Positions 1-7,177 of a stretch of 50,350 nt of DNA are shown piece after piece (position 1 is the stretch's first letter; each line of letters opens with the position of its first letter). Origin of the DNA: Pseudomonadota bacterium (lineage in GTDB: Bacteria; Pseudomonadota; Gammaproteobacteria; Burkholderiales; REEB80); the NCBI GenBank assembly GCA_018971485.1, contig JAGXAQ010000012.1:1-50350 (forward strand), in the 5' to 3' direction. A program made the translations under genes and the position numbers. Below the pieces are notes generated by a model. It searched no databases and was not told the DNA's origin. It saw nothing but the letters and a program-made list of their open reading frames with translations.

Positions 1-17
1 AGACGCCCCATACCTGA

Positions 18-364
18 CAACCACAGCGGGACCGATCCCTGATTCATCACGGCGACCGGGGATCACAATAGGTCAGCATCCGCCATACAGAACGGCTTGC
101 CGAAGCAGGCATCGAACCCTCTGTGGGAAGCAAGCAAGACAGCCTGACCATGCCCTTGCAGAAACCATCAATGGATTATAGAAGGCTGGATTAATCCATT
201 GTCGGGCGCCCTGGAAAACCAGGGCATCCCTGGAATTGGCAACCCTGGAATGGGTACATTGGCTTAAACATCACCGACTTCTGGAGCCCCTGGGTTATAT
301 CCCTCCGGCAGAAGCTGAGGCACAATACTGTCAGCACGAACGTCAGGCCGGTCAAGCGGCATGA
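18..364 (+). pseudogene. IS3-family transposase OrfB, decayed C-terminal remnant
   Basis: Conceptual translation in two frames recovers the C-terminal end of an IS3-family DDE transposase. One frame reads LIHHGDRGSQ, then VSIRHTERLAEAGIEPSVGS. After a one-base loss near 144 the second frame reads ALAETINGL, then PWKTRASLELATLEWV and LLEPLGYIPPAEAEA, ending at the TGA at 362-364. Stop codons at 69-71 and 179-181 replace expected tyrosines. The conserved Asp (DRGSQ) and Glu (ALAE) of the DDE triad can still be read. The N-terminal half lies outside the window or is lost. The element is certainly inactive. Family assignment rests on recognised motif order, not on a search. Confidence 0.88.
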
Positions 365-442
365 CCTACTTCAATCAGCCTCCACAATACCCAACTGGCC
401 TCCAAGAGTTGGACACATTCTTGGAGGTATCAGGAGGTCTAC
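365..442 (+). other. IS right-end remnant, overlapping hairpins and a ribosome binding site
   Basis: Sequence after the transposase stop resembles the short 3' tail of IS3-group elements but no clear terminal inverted repeat survives. Two mutually exclusive stems can form: CCAACT (391-396) with AGTTGG (407-412), and CCTCCAAGA (399-407) with TCTTGGAGG (419-427). A strong Shine-Dalgarno, AGGAGG, lies at 432-437, five bases before the GTG at 443. Whether the hairpins do anything is unknown. Confidence 0.4.
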
Positions 443-1008
443 GTGCTGGAACAGAAGTTCGATAGCGCGCCAAACACGTCAGCGGACTTGCAGGTTGTAG
501 TGATACGCCGTCTGTCAGATATTCAGCATGATTTGCTTTATGCCGATTTTGCACAGGGCAAGACTTTCAAGGCCCTTCCGAAGGAAGTGGGCGTGCAAAA
601 TTGGATCGCGAATGAGTTGTGCGGCCACCAGGGGCGAGCTTACTCGGTCGAACGCGAACCCCATGTGGTCGAGGAAAAGGAGACTGATATTCGCTTGCGG
701 GCACGATCGATCGACATTGCACTCCCGATTGAGGTAAAAGTTCCCGAAAGCTGGGCGCTGGCTAATTTCGAAGAAGCGCTGGTTGCGCAGCTTTGTGGCT
801 GTTACCTGCGGCCTCAGGATGGAAGGTATGATTGTTGTTGGCGCACCAAGATGCGCGTGTTCACGGCTGGGAAAAGCCGGATGGGGTTTTTTCACATCCG
901 GTAAACTTAGTCGCGCATCTGCAAGCAAGCGCAGACTCAATTGCCGCGAGCGATTCCGATGCACCGCAGGTCCGGATCGCCGTATTGAACGTTTCGGGTG
1001 TCTGTTAG
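443..1008 (+). pseudogene. PD-(D/E)XK nuclease-like protein, frameshifted
   Basis: A GTG at 443 follows a good Shine-Dalgarno and opens a frame that carries a restriction-endonuclease-fold signature: Asp82 in TDIRL and Glu97-Val-Lys99 in PIEVKV. After residue 129 (QDGRY) this frame turns to non-conserved sequence and stops at 904. Skipping to the next frame at 832 restores a sensible chain, LLLAHQDARVHGWEKPDG, then VRIAVLNVSGVC, to a TAG at 1006-1008. One lost base near 830 explains this, so the ancestral product was at least about 188 residues. The protein may itself be the C-terminal part of a larger one cut by the upstream IS. Function of the parent family is not recognised beyond the nuclease-like core. 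Confidence 0.68.
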
Positions 1009-1141
1009 ACACTCAGCCGATTTGAGCACTGAATATCTGGATTGAACGGGGCGTTCAGAATTTAACCTCTGCTTTCAAGGCGAAAGCAGCTGCCGTTCTC
1101 CTTGCCAGTTAGCGATTGCCTGTCTCTGCGTGGGGCGGCAC

Positions 1142-1279
1142 TATGCGTAATATATGATCCTATGCGCAGGATAATGCGTGTACGCACAGAATATGTCCTT
1201 TGTGCAGGTATATCTTGCGTATAAACCTTGAAAGTTGCGTATATGCATGATAAATTGCGCGTAGTAGTTTTACGCGCAA
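1142..1279 (+). promoter_or_regulatory. TGCGTA/TACGCA operator array upstream of the Fic gene
   Basis: Repeated half-sites fill this stretch: TGCGTA at 1144, TGCGCA at 1163, the palindrome TGCGTGTACGCA at 1175-1186, TTGCGTA at 1215 and 1235, and a perfect inverted repeat TTGCGCGTA (1255-1263) N7 TACGCGCAA (1271-1279). The last three TGCG cores start at 1216, 1236 and 1256, an exact 20-bp phase that would place bound proteins on one helix face. The downstream protein begins with a winged-helix domain, so autoregulation is the simplest reading. The repeats are seen directly; protein binding is inferred. Confidence 0.7.
1228..1256 (+). promoter_or_regulatory. Candidate sigma-70 promoter of the Fic gene
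   Basis: TTGAAA at 1228-1233 and TAAATT at 1251-1256 are separated by 17 bp, matching the sigma-70 consensus at five and four of six positions. The predicted transcript start near 1263 lies inside the perfect inverted repeat 1255-1279, and one repeat unit (1235-1241) sits in the spacer. Binding at these sites would block RNA polymerase. Confidence 0.45.
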
Positions 1280-1292
1280 TAATGGAGAGGCT

Positions 1293-2690
1293 GTGGCAAG
1301 GCGCATTCAAGAAGAGGATTTACGGGCGATTGAAGACGCTGTGCGCACCCACCCCGGGGAGGTGACAGCACAGCAGATTGCTGATGTGCTGGAATCCGCG
1401 CCGCCGCGCCGAACCTTGCAATACCGCCTTAAATCGCTTGTCGATGACGGGCGCCTCGCCATGGCAGGCGAGGGGCGCTGGGCGCGCTACCGGGTGTCGG
1501 GTGCCGTGGAAGCGGCAGGCGGAGCCGCAGGTAAGGCGGAAGCGTGGGCCGAGGGCGAGGCATTCTTGCCACTCTCCGCGGCCGGCCGTGAAATCCAGGC
1601 CTATGTCCGTAAGCGGCCGCAGGCGCGCAGGCCGGCTGGATACAACCGCGCTTTCCTTGATTCCTATCGGCCAAACGAAACCTTCTATCTCACCTCTGCC
1701 GAGTGGGCGCATCTGCACGAGGTTGGTACGCCGAAGATCGCGGTTCAGCCGGCTGGCACCTATGCGAAGCAGATACTGAACAAGCTGCTGGTCGACCTGT
1801 CATGGAACTCTAGTCGCCTTGAGGGCAACACCTATTCGCTGCTTGACACCAAGCGCCTGATCGACCTTGGTGAGGAGGCGGAAGGCAAACAGCGCCTTGA
1901 AGCACAGATGATCCTCAACCACAAGGACGCCATCGAGTTTTTGATCGGTGCAGCTGACGAGATCGGCTTCAACCGCTATACGATTCTCAATCTTCATGCA
2001 CTGCTGGCAAACAACCTGCTCACGGACCCGGAGGCGTCGGGCAGGCTGCGCCATATCGGTGTCGGTATCGAGCGCTCCGTCTTCCATCCGCTCGAAGTGC
2101 CGCAACTGATCGAAGAATGCTTCGATCAGATTCTCGCAACGGCCTCGGCTATCGCTGATCCGTTCGAGCAGGCTTTCTTCGTCATGGTGCAGATTCCATA
2201 TTTGCAGCCGTTCGATGATGTCAACAAGCGGGTATCGCGCTTGTCCGCGAATATCCCGCTGATCAAGGGCAATTTCTCGCCTCTTTCGTTCGAGGGCGTG
2301 CCGCGTGGCGCCTATACTGAAGCGGTGCTGGGAGTGTATGAACTCAACAGGATCGAATTGCTGAAGGACGTTTTTATCTGGGCCTATGAGCGCTCGGCAT
2401 ACCGCTATGCGGCGGTCCGGCAATCGCTCGGCGAACCGGACCCCTTCCGGTTGCGTTATCGTCAGGGCTTGCGCGAAGTCATCGCTGCGGTTGTGCGGGG
2501 ATGCATGGATAAAAAACAAGCCATAGCCTACGTGAATGACTGGATGCACGGGCATATCGACTCCGAAGACCGTGAACGCTTCCGCGAGACGGCCGAGGAT
2601 GAGTTGCTCGGCCTGCATGAGGGGAATTTCGCACGCTACCAGATCAGGCCGTCCGAGTTCACGGCATGGCGGGAGGTATGGAGCCGATGA
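1293..2690 (+). CDS. Winged-helix Fic-fold protein with degenerate Fic motif
   Basis: This 465-residue protein has an N-terminal winged-helix DNA-binding domain (about 1-70) and a Fic domain (about 160-390). The inhibitory-helix motif of class II Fic proteins is present (Ser173-x3-Glu177-Gly178 in SSRLEGN). The active-site loop reads LQPFDDVNKR (304-313), so the catalytic His of the canonical HPFxxGNGR is Gln305 and the glycines are replaced. AMPylation by the usual mechanism is therefore doubtful; other activities or a purely regulatory role are possible. The GTG start at 1293 follows GGAGAGG. The coding sequence looks more GC-rich than the core genes to the right, and the gene is intact among decayed neighbours, so it is likely acquired and still selected. 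The function of this subgroup is not known to me. Confidence 0.85.
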   Translation: MARRIQEEDLRAIEDAVRTHPGEVTAQQIADVLESAPPRRTLQYRLKSLVDDGRLAMAGEGRWARYRVSGAVEAAGGAAGKAEAWAEGEAFLPLSAAGREIQAYVRKRPQARRPAGYNRAFLDSYRPNETFYLTSAEWAHLHEVGTPKIAVQPAGTYAKQILNKLLVDLSWNSSRLEGNTYSLLDTKRLIDLGEEAEGKQRLEAQMILNHKDAIEFLIGAADEIGFNRYTILNLHALLANNLLTDPEASGRLRHIGVGIERSVFHPLEVPQLIEECFDQILATASAIADPFEQAFFVMVQIPYLQPFDDVNKRVSRLSANIPLIKGNFSPLSFEGVPRGAYTEAVLGVYELNRIELLKDVFIWAYERSAYRYAAVRQSLGEPDPFRLRYRQGLREVIAAVVRGCMDKKQAIAYVNDWMHGHIDSEDRERFRETAEDELLGLHEGNFARYQIRPSEFTAWREVWSR

Positions 2691-2731
2691 ACTGCCTGTG
2701 CCGTTTCGGCCGTTGCGATTGTCCCGTATGA
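2687..2731 (+). other. 14-codon cysteine-rich mini-ORF bridging two genes
   Basis: An ATG at 2687 overlaps the Fic stop (ATGA) and the frame ends at a TGA that overlaps the ATG of the next gene at 2728 (again ATGA). The peptide has four Cys in a CxC...CxC pattern. GGGAGG at 2671-2676 could serve as its ribosome binding site. The arrangement would couple translation of the next gene to Fic. It may equally be chance or decay. Confidence 0.25.
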
Positions 2732-2901
2732 GAGAAATTGACGAAAATCAATTTCTCGAGGTCCTTAGGAGCGGTCTAGCGCGCACCACGGATTTGGTCG
2801 CAAAGGCCACCGACTATCACGGCGGCCTTGTGATGACGGAGTACCTCCTGACCGCCAATATTGCGCAAGAATGCATCGAGAAGGGCTGGCCGGTCACATG
2901 A
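2728..2901 (+). pseudogene. N-terminal fragment of an unrecognised accessory gene
   Basis: The frame from the ATG at 2728 begins MREIDENQFLEVL and runs with sensible composition to ECIEKGWPVT, then stops at 2899-2901, only 57 residues. The stop falls exactly where sequence of opposite-strand coding character begins, so the 3' part has probably been deleted. It follows the Fic gene in the same direction and may have been its operon partner. I do not recognise a function. Confidence 0.5.
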
Positions 2902-3038
2902 TCTGCGGATTCCGGGCTTACTGCCAGAAGCTTGATAATATCCTCCCGCGCCACTTCACCACGCCCATACTCCGTCAGGGTAAGGACGACGCGGCTTTCC
3001 TGCGGCGAGAGAGAGCGGATGGGAAACGTTATGGTCAT
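2895..3038 (-). pseudogene. AbiEi-type antitoxin, N-terminal fragment
   Basis: Reading leftward from an ATG at 3038, preceded by GGCGGAAG, the product contains SLSPQESRVVLTL and EDIIKLLAVSPESADHV. This resembles the N-terminal winged-helix part of type IV toxin-antitoxin AbiEi antitoxins, which repress their own promoter. The match ends at about 2895, then the frame runs antisense through the neighbouring truncated gene. The rest of the antitoxin and any AbiEii toxin are missing. Family assignment is from remembered motif pattern only. Confidence 0.55.
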
Positions 3039-3155
3039 TCTTCCGCCCCCCGAATCAAGCCCCCCAAGGGGGTGATCCCTCTCGCCGCCGTCGCCCTTGA
3101 TCTCGCCGATGGGCAGGGGTTCAGAAGCGCGCTGCGCTGAACCCTGAAGCAAACC

Positions 3156-3489
3156 ATGGCCAGACCCCGCTTCATCACCATCAACGGCAGGCGCGCTCTG
3201 GCGGGACATCCTGACACTCCGCAGGGAGCAGACGTGGGCCGACGCTGTTCGACGGCGTCAGGTATTGGCGGTGAGCGGCCGACATCTTCATGGAACGGAC
3301 GGCAGCGCGCATTTCACGGCCGAAAAATCGAATCGCACGACCGGACGGGAAGTCATCGAATCCCAAAATACTTCTACACAATACCTGCACAGGCAAAAAT
3401 CTATGAAAAATAGCTATATATTACAGGACTTTACCAAAGTCCAAAAGAAAAGGACGGGTGAAAGCGATTTCAAGGATTTAATACCTTGA
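3156..3489 (+). pseudogene. Small accessory gene with a frameshift
   Basis: An ATG at 3156 opens MARPRFITINGRR. At about 3195 the sensible reading moves to another frame, continuing LWRDILTLRREQTWADAVRR and then less convincing sequence to a stop at 3487-3489. Short basic proteins with this style of N-terminus occur in mobile islands near recombinases, but I cannot name the family. It is divergent from the AbiEi fragment. Confidence 0.4.
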
Positions 3490-3588
3490 TTGTTTCTGGC
3501 AGGATTCATATAGGCATTGCAGTGATTAAAATCTTATGTTTTGTGTATTCTTAAATCATGTTAATAATTGATTGGTTTTACCGGGTTA
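3490..3588. other. AT-rich boundary between island and core genome
   Basis: No gene, terminator hairpin or direct repeat is evident. Base composition drops sharply to AT-rich from about 3,400, between the GC-rich island remnants and yicC, and marks the edge of the accessory region. No tRNA or attachment-site duplication was found inside the window. Confidence 0.5.
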
Positions 3589-4458
3589 TTACTCTATGTT
3601 CTGGATCTGTTCGCGCATTTGTTCGATTCGGACCTTGAGATCCATGGCCAGGGCGGTCAGTTGTGTGCTGACAGATTTTGAACCCAGTGTATTGGCTTCG
3701 CGGTTTAGCTCCTGCATTAAAAAGTCCAGTCGCTTACCTTGTTCGCCACCTGTTTCAAGTAGATGCCTTGTTTCAGAAACATGAGCATCTAGGCGGGATA
3801 TCTCTTCTTCTATATCAATTCGTTGCATGAAGATAGCCATTTCCTGGGCAATTCTTTCACTGTCAGCAGCCCCGATGGCTTCAATCAGCCTCAGATTTGT
3901 TTTTTCCTTCCAGGTTTTGATAATCGTAGGGAAGAGTAGACGTGCGGTTTCAATAAGGGAGTGCATGTTTTCCAGATGATGAAAGAGGATCCCCTTTAAT
4001 TTTTCTCCTTCCCGCCTGCGGCAGTCCTGTAATTCATTCAGAGCATCGGATAGTATTTTTAATACAGTAGTCTCGATGAGTTCCTGGTTTACAGGCTTAT
4101 CTTCAGCCATGATGTTAGGCCAGTGCAGAATATCTGCGATTCTGAGTGGAAGCAGGCTGCTGTCGAGGTTAAGCAGGTGCTGATTCAGGTTCAGCAAGGA
4201 TTGAACCATGGGGTGGTTTAACCGGATCGTGCTGTTTTGTTCGTGTGTGCGATGGAACGTAATGCGGCAATCTACTTTTCCTCGGCGAAGACAGGCTGAA
4301 ATTTTGTTCCGGATCTGACTTTCAAGTAAGCGCAGGGTTTCATCTAAACGGAAATTGATTTCGAGGAACCGATGGTTGACTGAGCGAAGCTCAATACCCA
4401 GGGTTCCTGCTGGAGTTTCGCAGCTTGCTGTAGCGAACCCCGTCATGCTGCATATCAT
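3589..4458 (-). CDS. yicC: YicC-family endoribonuclease
   Basis: The 289-residue product begins MICSMTGFA, the family hallmark, and ends with the conserved coiled C-terminal region (DLKVRIEQMREQIQNIE). YicC proteins are endoribonucleases linked in E. coli to small-RNA decay and stationary-phase fitness. The start at 4458 is chosen because an upstream in-frame start at 4509 would add 17 non-conserved residues. It is transcribed away from rph, with about 110 bp between the starts that must hold both promoters. Confidence 0.93.
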   Translation of the reverse strand: MICSMTGFATASCETPAGTLGIELRSVNHRFLEINFRLDETLRLLESQIRNKISACLRRGKVDCRITFHRTHEQNSTIRLNHPMVQSLLNLNQHLLNLDSSLLPLRIADILHWPNIMAEDKPVNQELIETTVLKILSDALNELQDCRRREGEKLKGILFHHLENMHSLIETARLLFPTIIKTWKEKTNLRLIEAIGAADSERIAQEMAIFMQRIDIEEEISRLDAHVSETRHLLETGGEQGKRLDFLMQELNREANTLGSKSVSTQLTALAMDLKVRIEQMREQIQNIE

Positions 4459-4568
4459 GATATATGGCCCGTGATGATAAAGTGGCAGTATAACATTGGC
4501 CCAGGCCACGCGCGATGTGTAAAGGCGCGTATAATGCTGCTATCAATATGTTGAAAGGTGAGTCTGAA

Positions 4569-5297
4569 ATGCGTGCAAATCAACGTGCCTGGTCCGAAAT
4601 GCGCCAAGTCACTTTTACCCGTAATTATACCCGTCATGCAGAAGGTTCGGTTCTGGCCTGTTTCGGGCAAACCTGGGTTTTGTGTACAGCAAGTGTTGAG
4701 GAGAAGGTTCCCCCGTTTCTGCGAGGCCGGGGTCAAGGGTGGATTACAGCTGAATATGGTATGTTGCCCCGTTCTACCCATACCCGCATGGCCAGGGAGG
4801 CGGCGAAGGGAAAGCAGTCGGGGCGGACCCAGGAAATCCAGCGCCTGATTGGACGCTCACTTAGAGCCTGCGTGGATTTGTCAAAACTTGGAGAGCGCAC
4901 TATTCATCTGGATTGTGATGTCATTCAAGCCGATGGTGGAACCCGGACTGCAGCTATCAGTGGCGCCTGCATTGCCCTTTTTGATGCCATTACAGGCCTT
5001 TATCAGAAAAAACTCCTGGCTGAGATGCCATGGAAACAGTTTGTTGGTGCAATTTCAGTTGGGCTGGTAGGGGGGCAACCCGCGCTGGACTTGGATTATC
5101 TTGAAGATTCAAGCTGTGATACCGATATGAATATAGTCATGACGGATAGCGGAAGTCTGATTGAGGTTCAGGGCACAGCTGAAAAAGGGGCATTTTCGCG
5201 CACGATGCTAAACGGGCTTCTGGATTTGGCTGAATCAGGCATCTGCAGCATTGTACTGATGCAGAAGGATAGCCTTGGGTTGAAAATGAATGCGTGA
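4569..5297 (+). CDS. rph: Ribonuclease PH
   Basis: RNase PH is a phosphorolytic 3'-5' exoribonuclease that trims tRNA 3' ends and rRNA. The 242-residue chain has the family landmarks: [12 protein letters not shown] near the N-terminus, [12 protein letters not shown], the phosphate-site stretch [30 protein letters not shown], and [12 protein letters not shown]. The ATG at 4569 matches the usual family N-terminus; an in-frame ATG at 4548 is possible. The stop overlaps the rdgB start by 8 bp, so rph, rdgB and hemW look co-transcribed. Confidence 0.96.
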   Translation: MRANQRAWSEMRQVTFTRNYTRHAEGSVLACFGQTWVLCTASVEEKVPPFLRGRGQGWITAEYGMLPRSTHTRMAREAAKGKQSGRTQEIQRLIGRSLRACVDLSKLGERTIHLDCDVIQADGGTRTAAISGACIALFDAITGLYQKKLLAEMPWKQFVGAISVGLVGGQPALDLDYLEDSSCDTDMNIVMTDSGSLIEVQGTAEKGAFSRTMLNGLLDLAESGICSIVLMQKDSLGLKMNA

Positions 5298-5889
5298 ACT
5301 AGTGGTCGCTTCTGGCAACTCCGGTAAAATTCGCGAGATGTCTCATTATCTGGAGCCTTATGGGGTGAAGGTGATTCCCCAGGCCGTCTTGGGTGTTTCA
5401 GAACCTGAGGAGCCTGCTTTGACGTTTGTCGAGAATGCCCTGATCAAGGCTCGCCATGCTTCGACCCATACGGGTCGCCCGGCGCTTGCTGATGATTCAG
5501 GGTTATGTGTAGAGGCCCTGGCAGGGGAGCCAGGTGTCCAGTCTGCCCGTTTTGCAGGTGAACCTAAATCAGACGGGGCGAATAACCAGAAGTTACTCTT
5601 TGCCCTTCAGGGTTGTACTAACCGTAAAGCTCACTATTATTGTGTCATGGTTTATGTCAGGCATGCCCGGGATCCTGAACCGGTGATTGCTGAAGGCAGG
5701 TGGTATGGGGAAATAGCTATGCATCTGAAGGGTGATAAAGGATTCGGATATGATCCTTTGTTTTATTTGCCTGATTATGGTTTGACTGCAGCGCAGATTG
5801 ACCTGGACCAGAAGAACCGGATAAGTCACCGCGCAAAGGCCATGGCTAACCTGATTCAGTTTTTTCAGAATGAATGGAAGGATCGTTGA
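5290..5889 (+). CDS. rdgB: RdgB/HAM1 non-canonical purine NTP pyrophosphatase
   Basis: RdgB hydrolyses dITP, XTP and ITP to the monophosphates and keeps deaminated purines out of DNA and RNA. The 199-residue protein shows the triphosphate-binding start [22 protein letters not shown] with the metal-site acidic residues, the SARFAGE segment, and [12 protein letters not shown] near the C-terminus. Length is typical. It overlaps rph by 8 bp and hemW by 16 bp, so translation is probably coupled. Confidence 0.95.
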   Translation: MRELVVASGNSGKIREMSHYLEPYGVKVIPQAVLGVSEPEEPALTFVENALIKARHASTHTGRPALADDSGLCVEALAGEPGVQSARFAGEPKSDGANNQKLLFALQGCTNRKAHYYCVMVYVRHARDPEPVIAEGRWYGEIAMHLKGDKGFGYDPLFYLPDYGLTAAQIDLDQKNRISHRAKAMANLIQFFQNEWKDR

Positions 5890-7073
5890 AGCCGTCCGTT
5901 GAATTTTTTTCCAGAAGGAAGCCAGGCTTCGGGGTATTACCTCCGCTCAGTTTGTACATTCATCTGCCCTGGTGTGAAAAGAAATGCCCTTACTGTGATT
6001 TTAATTCCCATGCAGTCATGGAATCTCTTCCTGAGAAGCGCTATATTGCCGCCTTGCTCGCAGACCTGGAGCAGGCTCTGCCCCAGATTTGGGGTAGAAC
6101 CGTGCAGTCAGTATTTATAGGCGGTGGTACACCGAGCTTGTTTAGTGCGGAAAGCCTGGATCTGCTCCTTTCTGGAATTCGTGCGCGGGTCCGGTTGAAT
6201 GATTTCGCCGAAGTGACTCTTGAAGCCAATCCGGGAAGCGTGGAATCAGACAAGTTCCGTGAGTTCAGATCCATTGGGATTAACCGGCTATCTATAGGCA
6301 TCCAAAGTTTTGATGGGGCTCACCTTGAGTGCCTGGGCCGGATTCATAATGGACCCCAGGCCTTGAATGCAGCGGCGGTGGCAGCGGCAGTCTTTGAAAA
6401 TTTCAATCTTGATTTCATGTTTGCCCTGCCTCAGCAGACACAGGATCAGGTCTTGTATGATCTGACAACTGCAATAGGGTTTTCTCCTCCCCATTTGTCT
6501 TTCTATCAATTGACGCTTGAACCTAATACGATGTTTTATCGCCACCCTCCTGTCTTGCCGGATGACGATGCTTCTTTTGATATGGAACAGCTGATCTGGT
6601 CCAAAACAGCTGACTCGGGTTATGATCATTATGAAACAAGTGCGTATGCAAAACCCGGGTTTGGATGTCGCCATAATCTTAATTACTGGATGTATGGAGA
6701 TTATCTGGGTCTTGGCGCAGGCGCTCATTCGAAGCTGAGCTTTACAGAAGAAATTGTTCGTGAGGTACGGCTCAAGCATCCCCAGGCCTACATGGATCAG
6801 ATGGAGAAGGCTGGAAGCGCTTTATCTTCAAAGCAGCCTGTTCAGGCAAATGATGTGGTGTTCGAGTTCATGATGAACGCGTTGCGTCTGACTGAAGGAT
6901 TTAAGAAGGCTCTTTTTAGTGAGCGGACTGGCTTACCCTTTTCGTGTGTGACTCATAAACTGGATGAAGCAGAGGAAAGGGGCTGGTTGAACTGTGAAGT
7001 CGATCATGTCTATCCTACTGCGCAGGGGCGATTATTCTTAAATGATTTGTTACAGCTTTTTCTTCCGGCCTGA
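5874..7073 (+). CDS. hemW: HemW-family radical-SAM heme chaperone
   Basis: The 399-residue protein belongs to the HemN-like radical SAM group. The 4Fe-4S cluster cysteines are Cys34, Cys38 and Cys41 (WCEKKCPYC), followed by FIGGGTPSLF and EANPGS of the SAM-binding barrel and a HemN C-terminal domain. HemW proteins bind and deliver heme rather than oxidise coproporphyrinogen. The position after rdgB is the common one for HemW. The ATG at 5874 overlaps rdgB; a TTG at 5886 is an alternative start. Confidence 0.93.
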   Translation: MEGSLKPSVEFFSRRKPGFGVLPPLSLYIHLPWCEKKCPYCDFNSHAVMESLPEKRYIAALLADLEQALPQIWGRTVQSVFIGGGTPSLFSAESLDLLLSGIRARVRLNDFAEVTLEANPGSVESDKFREFRSIGINRLSIGIQSFDGAHLECLGRIHNGPQALNAAAVAAAVFENFNLDFMFALPQQTQDQVLYDLTTAIGFSPPHLSFYQLTLEPNTMFYRHPPVLPDDDASFDMEQLIWSKTADSGYDHYETSAYAKPGFGCRHNLNYWMYGDYLGLGAGAHSKLSFTEEIVREVRLKHPQAYMDQMEKAGSALSSKQPVQANDVVFEFMMNALRLTEGFKKALFSERTGLPFSCVTHKLDEAEERGWLNCEVDHVYPTAQGRLFLNDLLQLFLPA

Positions 7074-7177
7074 ATCCATGCCTGGCCTGATATTGAGTAC
7101 GAGAAATGTTTCGGGAAGCTGGCCGAAGACGGTTTCCTTTGATTATGCAACGATGCTGTGATCGGGACGGTATCTTA

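Noticed and set aside
515-1012. 165-residue minus-strand open frame over the nuclease-like gene
   Set aside because: The plus strand reconstructs a coherent protein with conserved motifs; the minus frame shows none.
1800-2618. 272-residue open frame antisense to the Fic gene
   Set aside because: It mirrors a GC-rich coding sequence and has no independent start signal or motif.
3058-3071. CCCCC-AA-GGGGG palindrome
   Set aside because: It lies in the divergent gap between two gene fragments and has no T run or neighbouring copy; no function can be supported.
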